Shown: piece by piece, positions 54,680 to 63,276 of the stretch
How positions within the stretch are numbered: the first letter of the stretch is position 1
Layout of the letters: every line of letters starts with the position of its first letter
Assembly (NCBI GenBank): GCA_035999765.1
Contig: CP108521.1
Coordinates: 3,906,001 to 3,970,000, forward strand
Direction of reading: 5' to 3'
Length of the DNA stretch: 64,000 nt
Source: Streptomyces sp. NBC_01231
GTDB taxonomy: Bacteria > Actinomycetota > Actinomycetes > Streptomycetales > Streptomycetaceae
The notes under the pieces: generated by a model
Seen by the model: the letters and a program-made list of their open reading frames with translations, nothing else
The model's database searches: none
What the model was told of the DNA's origin: nothing
Translations under genes and position numbers: made by a program

Positions 54680-55554
54680 CGCCCTCTCGCGGATCCGACA
54701 GCGAGGTCGTCGTCATCACCGGCCTCTCCGGGGCCGGACGGAGCCTCGCCGCGGACCACCTGGAAGACCTCGGCTGGTTCGCCATCGACAACCTGCCGCC
54801 CAAGCTGGTGCCGAAGGTGGTCGAACTGGCCCAGGCCCCGAAGTCGTCCATCACCCGTGTGGCCCTGGCCGTCGGCACCGGGCACTACCAGGACGAAGTA
54901 CTGCCCATGCTGACCTGGCTGCGGTCGTCCGGGGCCCGGGTGCGCGTGCTGTTCCTGGAAGCCGCCACCGACGTCCTCGTCCGGCGCTTCGACCACACCC
55001 GTCGCCGCCACCCCCTGGCCGACGGCGACGACCAGCACCTGGTGTCCGCCATCGGCCAGGAGCGCGAACTGCTCGCGCCGGTGCGCAACGAGGCCGACGT
55101 GGTACTCGACACGAGTGCGCTGAACGTCCATGAGCTGCGGCGAAGGCTCGGCACACTCTTCGCGGACACGCAGACCGGCCAGGGCGTGCAGATGACCCTG
55201 CTCTCCTTCGGCTACAAGCACGGCCTGCCGCTCGACGCCGACATCGTCTTCGACTGCAGGTTCCTGCCCAACCCGCACTACGTCGAGGAGCTACGCCCGC
55301 TGACCGGGCTCCACCCGCCGGTCAGTGAGTACGTCCTCGCCCAGCCCACCGCCCAGTCGTTCCTCCAGGACGCCGAGCGGATGCTCGGCCGGCTGCTGCC
55401 CGCCTACATCGACGAGGGCAGGGCGTATCTGACCGTCGCCCTCGGATGCACCGGCGGTCAGCACCGCTCGGTGGCCATGGCCGAACACCTGGCGGTCGGG
55501 CTGCGGTCCCTCGGCGTCACCCCGGGCGTCCTCCACCGGGACGTTCACAAGTGA
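54676..55554 (+). CDS. RapZ-family protein paralogue (nucleotide-binding)
   Basis: 292 residues covering the whole RapZ length. The N-terminal P-loop domain has Walker A VITGLSGAGRSLAADHLE (Arg replacing Lys, as in other actinobacterial RapZ as I recall) and WFAIDNLPPKLVPKV. The C-terminal domain, which in E. coli senses glucosamine-6-phosphate, has LLSFGYKHGLPLDADIVFDC, FLPNPHYVEELRPLTG and VALGCTGGQHRSVAMAEHL. The housekeeping gene lies in the uvrC-rapZ-yvcK-whiA operon; here neither uvrC nor whiA is present. Start and stop overlap both neighbours by 4 bp. Confidence 0.9.
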   Translation: MTPSRGSDSEVVVITGLSGAGRSLAADHLEDLGWFAIDNLPPKLVPKVVELAQAPKSSITRVALAVGTGHYQDEVLPMLTWLRSSGARVRVLFLEAATDVLVRRFDHTRRRHPLADGDDQHLVSAIGQERELLAPVRNEADVVLDTSALNVHELRRRLGTLFADTQTGQGVQMTLLSFGYKHGLPLDADIVFDCRFLPNPHYVEELRPLTGLHPPVSEYVLAQPTAQSFLQDAERMLGRLLPAYIDEGRAYLTVALGCTGGQHRSVAMAEHLAVGLRSLGVTPGVLHRDVHK

Positions 55555-56453
55555 ACACCCGGGCGTACCAGCCCCGCGTCGTGGCCATGGGCGGCGGACG
55601 CGGGCTCACCGCCACCCTCCGGGCCGCCCGACAGTACGCCGCCCACACCACCGCCATCGTCGCCACCGCTGACGACAGCGGCTCCACCGGACGGCTGCGC
55701 AGGGCGTTACGCATCCCCGCCCCCGGCGACCTGCGCCGTTGTCTGGCCGCGCTCGCCGGCGCGGAGGACGAACCGCTGGGCCAGGCGATGGAATACCGCT
55801 TCAGTGGCACCGACGTGGAGGGCCATGCCCTCGGCAACCTGCTGCTGGCCGGGCTCACCGCCGTGACGGGCGACTTCCTGGCGGCCACCAACTGCGCCGC
55901 GGCGCTGCTGGGCCTGGACCCGGACCGGGGCCGGGTCGTCCCCGCGACGCTGGAACCGGTCGACCTGAGTGCCGTCACGTCCGACGGCACGCGGGTGACC
56001 GGGCAGTACGCCATATCGAAGACGGCGGGCATCAGCCGCGTCGAGCTCAATCCACCCGGAGTCAAACCACCCGACGGGCTCGCCCGGTCGATCCAGGACG
56101 CGGACCAGGTGGTGCTGGGTCCCGGCTCGGTCTACACCTCCATCCTCGCGGCCGCTCTCGTCGACGATCTGCACGCCGCCCTCACCTCGACCCGCGCCCA
56201 GATCGTCTACGTCTGCAACCTGGAGCCGGAGGAGGCCGAGACCCAGGGGTACGACGTCGCCGCACACGTCGACGCGCTGCGCGCCCACGGCATAGAACCC
56301 GATCTGGTGCTGGTGCACGACAGCGGCCTGCTGCCCATCGGAGACGTCGGCGTCCCGGTCGTCCGCGCCGACCTCGTCCGCTCCGATCCGCAGTACGGCA
56401 CGGCTCACGACAGCGGCAAGCTGGCCGCCGCGCTCGCGGCAGCCCTCACCTGA
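55551..56453 (+). CDS. YvcK/CofD-family (gluconeogenesis factor-like) paralogue
   Basis: A 300-residue Rossmann-like protein. VVAMGGGRGLTATLRAARQY, IVATADDSGSTGRLRRAL, PGDLRRCLAAL, GHALGNLLLAGL and VVLGPGSVYTSILAAALV are YvcK hallmarks, including the DDSGSTGR loop that binds UDP-sugars in characterised members. TTA at 55707-55709. The GTG start overlaps the rapZ-like stop (GTGA). Probably a sensor or an enzyme acting on a UDP-sugar or nucleotide in this pathway; the related CofD is a lactyl-phosphate transferase. Housekeeping yvcK is expected elsewhere. Confidence 0.9.
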   Translation: MNTRAYQPRVVAMGGGRGLTATLRAARQYAAHTTAIVATADDSGSTGRLRRALRIPAPGDLRRCLAALAGAEDEPLGQAMEYRFSGTDVEGHALGNLLLAGLTAVTGDFLAATNCAAALLGLDPDRGRVVPATLEPVDLSAVTSDGTRVTGQYAISKTAGISRVELNPPGVKPPDGLARSIQDADQVVLGPGSVYTSILAAALVDDLHAALTSTRAQIVYVCNLEPEEAETQGYDVAAHVDALRAHGIEPDLVLVHDSGLLPIGDVGVPVVRADLVRSDPQYGTAHDSGKLAAALAAALT

Positions 56454-56488
56454 CTCCCGTCCTCGCGTAGCTCCCGGAGGTATCCCTC

Positions 56489-57265
56489 ATGGCGTTCTTC
56501 ACCCTGGCCTGCGCCTTCCACGACACCGAGCGGCTCATCCACAAGACGCTGCCGCTGGCGATCCGTTCCCTCACCTACCCCACCCGCCACGACTTCGAGG
56601 TCGTGCTGGTCGCGGAGCGCTCGTCCGACGAGGTAGCCGCCCGGCTGCTGCCACGGCTGGCCGAACTCGGCGTGGACGAACTGCGGTTCCGCCGCACCAA
56701 CCACCACGCCTTCTCCGGCGCCCCGTCGAACAACTTCCACGGAAACCACTTCACGACCACCAGCCCGTACCTGATCACGTTCACCGACGACACGTTCATC
56801 CACAAGACGGACGAGGACTTCGACGTACTGGACGCCACCGCACAGATCTTCGAGCAGAACCCGGAAGTGGTCCTCATCAGCAAGGTCGACGACCACGAGG
56901 AGTGGGACTGGCCGCTCTCGGACGTCGGACCGGAGATCGAGCCGGGGGTCCGTTCCGTCAACCGGGTGGTGGACCAGCTCATCGCCTACGACACCGCACG
57001 CTTCGCCCCTGTCGCGCGGCGGCTCGGCGCCTTCCACCGGGACACCTTCGTCAGCCACGAGGGATTCGAGTACCAATGGGAGAACCTGGCCAGCCACGTC
57101 GGTACCTCCGGCGACCGGAAGATCGCCTACCCGGAACGGTGGCCGCTGCGGGTCCGCCACAGTGACCTGCGCAATCAGCCGGGGTCCATGCACGGCACCC
57201 AGGACGAAGACGTGAAGCTCAAGTGCTTCGAACGGCTGATGGAGAGCCAGGGACTGTCCAAGTGA
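56489..57265 (+). CDS. Glycosyltransferase-like GT-A protein, 258 aa
   Basis: A short soluble GT2-like protein: FFTLACAFHDTERLIHKTLP, HDFEVVLVAERSSDEVAARL, and ITFTDDTFIHKTDEDFDVLD, with a TDD acidic site in place of DxD. The C-terminal part (ENLASHVGTSGDRKIAYPER, then HSDLRNQPGSMHG) has no recognised domain. GGAGG lies 9 bp before ATG 56489. Last gene of the plus-strand arm. Confidence 0.78.
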   Translation: MAFFTLACAFHDTERLIHKTLPLAIRSLTYPTRHDFEVVLVAERSSDEVAARLLPRLAELGVDELRFRRTNHHAFSGAPSNNFHGNHFTTTSPYLITFTDDTFIHKTDEDFDVLDATAQIFEQNPEVVLISKVDDHEEWDWPLSDVGPEIEPGVRSVNRVVDQLIAYDTARFAPVARRLGAFHRDTFVSHEGFEYQWENLASHVGTSGDRKIAYPERWPLRVRHSDLRNQPGSMHGTQDEDVKLKCFERLMESQGLSK

Positions 57266-57334
57266 GGTGATCCGCGTCGCGGAGGACACGGCCCGGCCCG
57301 TCCGGACGTCGGGCGGATCCAATGGGGGCAGGGC

Positions 57335-58435
57335 TCAGGGGGTGAAGCTGAACTCCTGTGCCCGGTGGCTCGAAAGCCCTTCCGGATCCGTCAGCCGATA
57401 GCCGTAGGTCTTGGCTCCCGCGGCGGAGAAGGCCCAGTCGAGCCGCCAGGCCTGCGGCTTTCCGACCCAGAACGACACCGGGTAGAGGCTGTTTGAGGAA
57501 TGAGCCGCATCCGTCAGGCCGTCCAGCCACCGCAACTCGCCGGAGCCTGGCACCACGTTGAGCGTGCCGGCCACCAGCTTGGGGTTGTCGTTGCCCTCGA
57601 TGTCCCGCCGCAGGGCCTTCAGCGTCGCAGTCCGACGATGGTCCAGATCGTCGACAATCCGATAGAAGTCCGGTGAAAACGGACTGGTCTCCAAAGAGAA
57701 CAGGTCCGGAAGGTGGACGTTGTAGAGGGAGACCTCGGTACCGTCCACAACGATATCCGTCCGCAGCACCCGGATGTTCCAGTAATCGCCCCAGGAGGTG
57801 ACCGGCTCAGGAAGCCGCGCCTTCACCACGGACTGCCTCTTGATCGGGAACCGCGACACGGTGAGCAGTTCCCCGGCCGACGCGAAGTGGTAGCCGGGGA
57901 AGGCGGCACGCAGCCGGTCCTTGTCATCCACCGGAACCGGCTCACCGTCTCCTATCTCCATGTACTCCTGGAGCAGATAAACATCTGCCATGCGTTGTTT
58001 CAGGTAGCGGTAGAAATGGTCGGCATTGTTGTCCTGGTGCCACTCCAGCGTGTCCCAGGACATCACCTTCAGCGCGTCCGGGGGCGCCTGCTCCCGCGGA
58101 CCGATCGCCCGGAGGTTCAGCCCCGACTGTGGCACCGCGACGATCAGCGCCACCACGGCCAGGCCGACCAGTCGGCGGCCTTCCCGAACCGGGCCGCGCA
58201 CCCGCCGCAGCGCGACGGCCGTTCCCGCCGCGAGCAGGACGACCGGCACCAGGGCCAGGACGAGGGGCGGCAGCAGATCGACCAGCACCCACCACCAGAC
58301 GCGGCCCCCGAGCAGCGGCCGGACCGTGATCAGCAAGAGCCAGCCCAGCGCCGCGCCGATCAGTATCCGCATCAGGAGAACGCGCCGTCGGGCGCGGCGT
58401 CCCGGCACGGCCGGGCCGGTCTGCTCGCTGGACAC
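57335..58435 (-). CDS. Degenerate membrane EEP-family protein (second copy)
   Basis: 366 residues with an N-terminal region of three membrane helices (ILIGAALGWLLLITV, WWWVLVDLLPPLVLALVPVV, VGLAVVALIVAV) and an EEP-like domain matching the 38417-39445 protein in order and spacing (YLLQEYMEI; VSLYNVHLPDLF; LYPVSFWVG; WRLDWAFSAAG). Key residues differ: CWNT is SWDT, GDFN is GTLN, and SDH is SSH, while the LLQE Glu and final His remain. Probably inactive as a nuclease/phosphatase or altered in chemistry. The GTG start at 58435 has AGGTGG upstream; the frame is open to 58612. Convergent with the last glycosyltransferase gene. Confidence 0.8.
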   Translation of the reverse strand: MSSEQTGPAVPGRRARRRVLLMRILIGAALGWLLLITVRPLLGGRVWWWVLVDLLPPLVLALVPVVLLAAGTAVALRRVRGPVREGRRLVGLAVVALIVAVPQSGLNLRAIGPREQAPPDALKVMSWDTLEWHQDNNADHFYRYLKQRMADVYLLQEYMEIGDGEPVPVDDKDRLRAAFPGYHFASAGELLTVSRFPIKRQSVVKARLPEPVTSWGDYWNIRVLRTDIVVDGTEVSLYNVHLPDLFSLETSPFSPDFYRIVDDLDHRRTATLKALRRDIEGNDNPKLVAGTLNVVPGSGELRWLDGLTDAAHSSNSLYPVSFWVGKPQAWRLDWAFSAAGAKTYGYRLTDPEGLSSHRAQEFSFTP

Positions 58436-58697
58436 CGGACCACCTTTCTCCGGCGCGGGAACGCCGGCTGGGCCACAAGAATGCAACCCGTCGTTCTGGA
58501 ATCGCAATACTGACCCGATGCGTCTCGTGCCGGAATACGCCGACGCTTTTGTGACTCTCTTGCCGCTCTCCAGCTCTTCTTTTGTGGTTTTCACCTCGAG
58601 AGAAACCCGCACATGTAAACGTTTGGGCTCTATCCCATTAAGGAAGTGATGGAATCGACTCCCTGATACTCGTTGACTGAAGGAGCTGCATCAGGCC

Positions 58698-59123
58698 GTG
58701 TTACAGAAAACGAACAATTCCGCCACCGCCCGCTCCCGACGGGCATGGCACGTACTCGTCGGCGCGGTGCTGACGACGCCGCTCGTTCTCATGGCCGGTC
58801 CGGCCACCGCCGACTCTTCCGAGCCACAGGTCACCAGCGTCGCGGACTGCCCCTCCAGCGGCTCCTTGTGTCTCTACGAGGGCGCGAACTTCAGCGGCAG
58901 CCAGTTCGCGGTCCGCTCCAACGGCTCAGACGGTGTCTGCGTCAGCTTGGTGGATCACGGCTGGGGCGAGCGCGCACAGTCGGCGATCAACACCCACCGC
59001 GGCCACGCGGCCATGTTCGCCAACGACGACTGCCTCGGCCAGCCCTACCCGGTGCCCGGTAACTCCAGCCTGGACAGCTTCGGTTCCTTCGTCCCCAAGA
59101 GCGTCTGGGTGCCCGCGGACTAG
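58698..59123 (+). CDS. Secreted peptidase-inhibitor I36-like protein
   Basis: 141 residues with a Sec signal peptide (basic start, hydrophobic VLVGAVLTTPLVLMAGPA, ATADS cleavage region). The mature domain, with four Cys, follows the gamma-crystallin-like I36 pattern (CLYEGANFSGSQFAVRSNGS, CVSLVDHGWGERAQSAINTH, AMFANDDCLGQPYPV). Similar proteins inhibit metalloproteases or bind at the cell surface. Start GTG 58698; codon 2 is TTA (58701-58703). Ends before a bidirectional hairpin. Confidence 0.83.
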   Translation: MLQKTNNSATARSRRAWHVLVGAVLTTPLVLMAGPATADSSEPQVTSVADCPSSGSLCLYEGANFSGSQFAVRSNGSDGVCVSLVDHGWGERAQSAINTHRGHAAMFANDDCLGQPYPVPGNSSLDSFGSFVPKSVWVPAD

Positions 59124-59290
59124 GACGGCCTGTCCGAAAAAGCGTGGCCGGGTGAAGCGGGCGGTGACGGAACGGGGCCCCTCCCGCGGGCCGCACGCGG
59201 CTCCAGGCGTCGACGGAGGCCGACCCACGTCAGGGTGGGCCGGCCCCGCCCGACGGCGCCTCAGCCCGTCATCGCCCAGAGCCCCGTGCG

Positions 59291-59315
59291 CCTTCCGGCC
59301 CTCAGGGCCGGAAGG
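59291..59315. terminator. Bidirectional terminator
   Basis: A perfect 11-bp stem, CCTTCCGGCCC with its complement and loop TCA, lies between the convergent I36-like and oxidoreductase genes. It is 9 bp from the stop codon of the oxidoreductase gene. Confidence 0.8.
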
Positions 59316-59323
59316 GACGGGCG

Positions 59324-60262
59324 TCAGTCCGCCTTGCCGCCGGGAAGGACGACGAGTTTGCCGCGGACATGTCCGGCCTCGCTGACGCGGTGAGCCTCGG
59401 CGGCCTCTTCGAGGGGATAGGCGGCGGCGATCGGCACGGTCAGCGTCCCTTCCGCCGCGAGTGCTGCGACCTCGGCGATCCGAGCGGCGGCACCGTCCGC
59501 GTCGGCGGAGACCATCCGCACCCCCAGCCCGGCGGCCGAGAAGTCGGCGATCGTGACGACGCGGTCCGTACCACCTGCCACCTCGATCAGCGCGGGCAGC
59601 GAGCCACGGCCCGAGGCATCGAGCGCCGCGTCGACGCCCTGCGGGGCAACGGACCGAATGCGATCGGCGAGCCCCTCGCCATACACCACCGGTGTCGCGC
59701 CGAGCGAGCGCAGGTATGCGTGATTGGCCTCCCGGGCCGTCCCGATGACATGGGCCCCCCGGTGCCTGGCCAGCTGGACGGCGACCGTCCCGACACCGCC
59801 GGCGGCTCCGTCGATGACTATCGTCTCGCCTTCGCGCACGTTCAGTTCGGCCAGGACGTGAAGGGCCGTGTTGGCGGCGACCGGAAGGGCCGAAGCCAGT
59901 TCCCAGGGCACTGAGGCGGGCTTCTTGGTGAGCGTCTTCGCCTTGGCGAGCGCCACTTCGGCAAAGCCGCCGAAGTCGATCGAGCCGAGCACCTCGTCGC
60001 CGACGGCGAACTCGGTGACACCGCGCCCGACCGCGTCGATCACCCCCGCCACGTCACCACCGGGCACCACCGGGAACTCGACCGGCATGAACGACGCCGC
60101 CGCGCCGCTGCGGATCTTCCAGTCGATGGGGTTCACTCCTGCCGCGCGTACGGCTAACCGGACCTCGCCCTCGCCCGGATCCGGAACCGGGCGTTCCATC
60201 ACCTGCAGGACCTCTGGACCGCCGTAGTCCAAAAATGCGATGGCGCGGTAGTTTTCCCGCAT
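59324..60262 (-). CDS. Quinone oxidoreductase-type MDR protein (zinc-independent ADH family)
   Basis: An NADPH-dependent medium-chain reductase of 312 residues. GroES-like N-terminal domain: GPEVLQVMERPVPDPGEGEV, AAGVNPIDWKIRSG, VVPGGDVAGVI. Rossmann site: IVIDGAAGGVGTVAVQLARH. The zinc-ligand Cys cluster of true alcohol dehydrogenases is missing, so it fits QOR/enoyl reductase members. Codon for the Leu in VRLAV is TTA (60155-60157). AGGAGGA lies 6 bp before ATG 60262. Divergent from the FAD oxidase gene. Confidence 0.9.
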   Translation of the reverse strand: MRENYRAIAFLDYGGPEVLQVMERPVPDPGEGEVRLAVRAAGVNPIDWKIRSGAAASFMPVEFPVVPGGDVAGVIDAVGRGVTEFAVGDEVLGSIDFGGFAEVALAKAKTLTKKPASVPWELASALPVAANTALHVLAELNVREGETIVIDGAAGGVGTVAVQLARHRGAHVIGTAREANHAYLRSLGATPVVYGEGLADRIRSVAPQGVDAALDASGRGSLPALIEVAGGTDRVVTIADFSAAGLGVRMVSADADGAAARIAEVAALAAEGTLTVPIAAAYPLEEAAEAHRVSEAGHVRGKLVVLPGGKAD

Positions 60263-60462
60263 GGACTTCCTCCTGAATGGTTGTCTGACGGCGAAATCGG
60301 AGCATAGCAACTACCCGCCGTACGACGGTCGTTCGAAAGTCGCAGCGCCCCGACCGCGCGCAGTGAGTGTTCCTTGAGCAAGGGCTTAGCGAGGCGGCCG
60401 ACCGTGGTTACCGACAAGACCACGGTCAATCGGCCGAGTCCTGAGCAAGAGGAATTCATCTC

Positions 60463-62052
60463 ATGGTGGACATAATGAGTCCTGACTCTCTGGCAAAGGA
60501 GCCGGCCCAGAGGGGCGGGACACCGCCTCCCGTGACTGTCCGGCCTGATGACCCGCGCTACGCCGATCTCGCCTTGCGGCACCGGAACGAGCGTTTTGTC
60601 CAGCGCCCGGCGTACTTTCAGCTGGCGTGGACCACCGAGCAGGTGGTGGCCGCGGTGAACGAGGCAGTTCGTGCCGGACGACCGGTTTCCGTGCGCAGCG
60701 GCGGGCATTCACTGGAGAATTCCGTAGGCGAGCACCCGAATGGCGTGGTCATCGACATGGCCGGCATGAACGCCGTGTATTACGACCCTGCGTACCGCGC
60801 CTTCGGTGTGGAGTCCGGGGCGACCTTGGGGGAGGTTTTCCGCCTCCTCTACCTCAATTGGGGGGTCACCATTCCGGGCGGGTGGTGCCACTCCGTCTGC
60901 GTCGGAGGCCACATCCAGGGCGGCGGTTACGGCGCCCTGTCTCGGAGTCTCGGCTCGGTGGTGGACCACCTCTACGCGGTGGAGGTGGTGGTCGTGGACG
61001 ACACCGGCCACGCCCGGGCGGTCGTGGCGACCCGCGATCCGGAGGATCCCCACCACGAACTGTGGTGGGCGCACACCGGTGGCGGCGGGGGCAACTTCGG
61101 TGTGGTCACACGGTATTGGCTGCGATCGCCCGGAGTGGAGGGCGACGATCCGACGACCCTGCTGCCCAAGCCCCCGGTGTCGTTGCTCAGCGGGGCCGCC
61201 ATGTGGTCCTGGGCCGATCTGCCGCGGGACAAGTTCCGTCGGCTGATGCACAACCACGCCGCCTGGCACGAGAACAACAGCGCCCCCGACAGCCCCGGCC
61301 GGACCCTGCACTCAACGCTGATGATCACCTGTCGTGGAGAGCAGGACGCACCGACCGACGTGCTGGTGTTCGCGATGCTGGATGGCAGTCGGCCCGACGC
61401 GCGCGCCATGCTGGACGGTTACCTGGACTCCCTCACCGACGGGGTCGGAGGCGTCCGCCAGACCGGTGAGCCGGCACCGTGGTTGTACGCGGTCATCCCG
61501 CCCGACGTGGACGCCGACTCCCAGCGGGGCGCCGAATACGCCCGGTACAAGGGGAAGGCGGGCTATCTCCGGCGCGGGTACACCGACCGGCAGCTGGACA
61601 CCTTGTACGACCACCTGACGAAGCCGCAGCCGAACCTGGACATCGGCAGGCTGTGGCTGGTCTCGTACGGCGGAAAGGTCAACGCCGTCGACCCGGCCGC
61701 CACCGCACTGGCCCAACGGGACTCGATACTGAAGGCCGTCTACACCGCCACCTGGACCGATCCCGCACACGACGACGAGAGCCTGGACTGGCTGCGCCGC
61801 TTCTACCGGGACGTCTACGCCGACACCGGTGGGGTTCCGGTCCCCGGCGAGATCAGCGACGGCACGTACATCAACTACCCGGACACCGACCTGGCCGACC
61901 CCCGGTGGAACACGTCCGGGGTGCCCTGGCACGACCTCTACTACAAGGACAACTACCCGCGGCTGCAGCGCGTCAAGAGCCGGTGGGATCCCCTCAACAC
62001 GTTCCGGCATTCCCTTTCCATCCGCCCCGCAGAACCCGGAGGAGACACATGA
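60463..62052 (+). CDS. FAD-linked oxidoreductase, berberine-bridge (BBE) type
   Basis: 529 residues of the PCMH/vanillyl-alcohol-oxidase fold. The FAD domain has PVSVRSGGHSLENSVGEHPN with the His that is 8-alpha linked to FAD, VESGATLGEVFRLLYLNWGV, and the second-attachment region PGGWCHSVCVGGHIQGGGYG, where a Cys could give bicovalent flavin. The C-terminal BBE segment includes YINYPDTDLADPRW and YYKDNYPRLQRVKSRWDPLN, then TFRH. Such enzymes oxidise sugars or polyketides in secondary metabolism (for example AknOx). There is no signal peptide. Overlaps the next gene by 4 bp. Confidence 0.92.
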   Translation: MVDIMSPDSLAKEPAQRGGTPPPVTVRPDDPRYADLALRHRNERFVQRPAYFQLAWTTEQVVAAVNEAVRAGRPVSVRSGGHSLENSVGEHPNGVVIDMAGMNAVYYDPAYRAFGVESGATLGEVFRLLYLNWGVTIPGGWCHSVCVGGHIQGGGYGALSRSLGSVVDHLYAVEVVVVDDTGHARAVVATRDPEDPHHELWWAHTGGGGGNFGVVTRYWLRSPGVEGDDPTTLLPKPPVSLLSGAAMWSWADLPRDKFRRLMHNHAAWHENNSAPDSPGRTLHSTLMITCRGEQDAPTDVLVFAMLDGSRPDARAMLDGYLDSLTDGVGGVRQTGEPAPWLYAVIPPDVDADSQRGAEYARYKGKAGYLRRGYTDRQLDTLYDHLTKPQPNLDIGRLWLVSYGGKVNAVDPAATALAQRDSILKAVYTATWTDPAHDDESLDWLRRFYRDVYADTGGVPVPGEISDGTYINYPDTDLADPRWNTSGVPWHDLYYKDNYPRLQRVKSRWDPLNTFRHSLSIRPAEPGGDT

Positions 62053-62456
62053 CCAGCACGGACGCCAGCAAGAGCGAGATCGAGACCGCGGTCGGCGACG
62101 TCCTGAACCGTCTCCAGGAGACCTGGACGGCCAACGACGCGGACGCGGTCGCAGACCTCTACACCGAAGACGCGACGCTGGTGATGACGGGCGTGTTCAT
62201 CAACGGCCGGGAAGAGATCAGGAAGTTCATGGCCGAGGCATTCGCGGGCCAGCTCGCCGGCAGCCGCCCGCACAACGTGCCGAGGATCATCCGCAGGGTC
62301 GGCGCGGACACCGCCGTCGTCAACAGTGACATCGGCCTCATCCTCGCCGGCAACAACGACGTCGCCGAAGGTGACGAGCGTGTGGCCACCTGGGCTCTCA
62401 CGTTGCGGGACGGCCGCTGGCTGATCGCGGCCTATCACAACTGCCCCGTCGGCTGA
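62049..62456 (+). CDS. SgcJ/EcaC-family (SnoaL-like) protein
   Basis: 135 residues with the alpha+beta cone of the NTF2/SnoaL superfamily (VLNRLQETWTANDADAVADL, YTEDATLVMTGVFINGREEI, WALTLRDGRWLIAAYHN). Members occur in enediyne and other polyketide clusters with mostly unknown function; some are hydroxylases or cyclases. Translationally coupled to the FAD oxidase by an ATGA overlap, so they probably act together. Confidence 0.9.
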   Translation: MTSTDASKSEIETAVGDVLNRLQETWTANDADAVADLYTEDATLVMTGVFINGREEIRKFMAEAFAGQLAGSRPHNVPRIIRRVGADTAVVNSDIGLILAGNNDVAEGDERVATWALTLRDGRWLIAAYHNCPVG

Positions 62457-62577
62457 GGACACCTGACACCCACCCGAGTGCACCACGGCGGCCCCGAGCG
62501 CCGTGGTGCACTCCCGTCCCGGGGCCGCCTGAAGGGTCCAGCCCTAAGGCGGCTCCTCGTTCTGGGAGCCCGAGACC

Positions 62578-63195
62578 ATGCAGGTGCGCAAGCTCAAGGT
62601 GCAGGACGCATACGAACTCATCCCCCCGACGTTCCCCGACCAGCGCGGTGTCTACTGCGCGCCGTTCCAGGCCTCGGCGCTGGCCGAGGTGCTCGGCTGC
62701 ACTCCGCGCTTCGTCCAGGTGAGTCACGCGGTGTCGCACCGGGGCGCCGTACGGGGCCCGCACTACGCCGACGTCCCGCCGGGGCAGGCCAAGTACGCCT
62801 TCTGCACACAGGGATCGTTGCTGGATCTCATCATCGATGTCCGGGTGGGCTCGCCGACCTTCGGCAGGTGCGCGACCGTACGACTCGACTCGACCAGCTT
62901 TCACGCGGTCTATGTGGCCGAGGGCCTGGCTCACGCGGTCGTTGCGCTCGAACCCGGCACCTCGCTCACCTACCTCACCTCGACCGGCTACAACCCGGCC
63001 GTCGAGCACGGCATCAACCCCACCGATCCGGATCTGGGCCTGCCCCTGCCGGAAGGCCTGGAGCTGATCGTGTCGGAGAAGGACCGCTCGGCGCCGACCC
63101 TCGCCCAGGCACTCGCCGACGGCCGTCTCCCCCGCTACGAGGACTGTCTCGCGCATTACCGCCGGCTGCGGCGAGCCGCTGCCGCGGTCGCCTGA
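62578..63195 (+). CDS. dTDP-4-dehydro-6-deoxyhexose 3,5- or 5-epimerase (RmlC family)
   Basis: 205 residues forming an RmlC cupin. It begins LKVQDAYELIPPTFPDQRGV with FQASAL, has VSHAVSHRGAVRGPHYADVP with the catalytic His, QAKYAFCTQGSLLDLIIDVR and GSPTFGRC, and AEGLAHAVVALEPGTSLTYL. It makes L- or 5-epimeric dTDP-deoxysugars for antibiotic glycosylation; regiochemistry is not predictable. The RmlC-type RGLHY is changed to RGPHY. ATG 62578 is weakly preceded by GGGAG. Stands 122 bp after the SgcJ-like gene. Confidence 0.9.
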   Translation: MQVRKLKVQDAYELIPPTFPDQRGVYCAPFQASALAEVLGCTPRFVQVSHAVSHRGAVRGPHYADVPPGQAKYAFCTQGSLLDLIIDVRVGSPTFGRCATVRLDSTSFHAVYVAEGLAHAVVALEPGTSLTYLTSTGYNPAVEHGINPTDPDLGLPLPEGLELIVSEKDRSAPTLAQALADGRLPRYEDCLAHYRRLRRAAAAVA

Positions 63196-63276
63196 GCACT
63201 CTCCCGAAGGCGGGCTCGGCGTGCCCTCTCCCGGCCCCGCCCGTGGTGCCACCCAGCAGGCCGGGCGACCGATCAC

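Noticed and set aside
54676-56453. The housekeeping rapZ-yvcK-whiA operon
   Set aside because: No uvrC or whiA flanks the pair, the operon is otherwise biosynthetic, and the yvcK copy has a TTA codon, unlikely for a vegetative gene.
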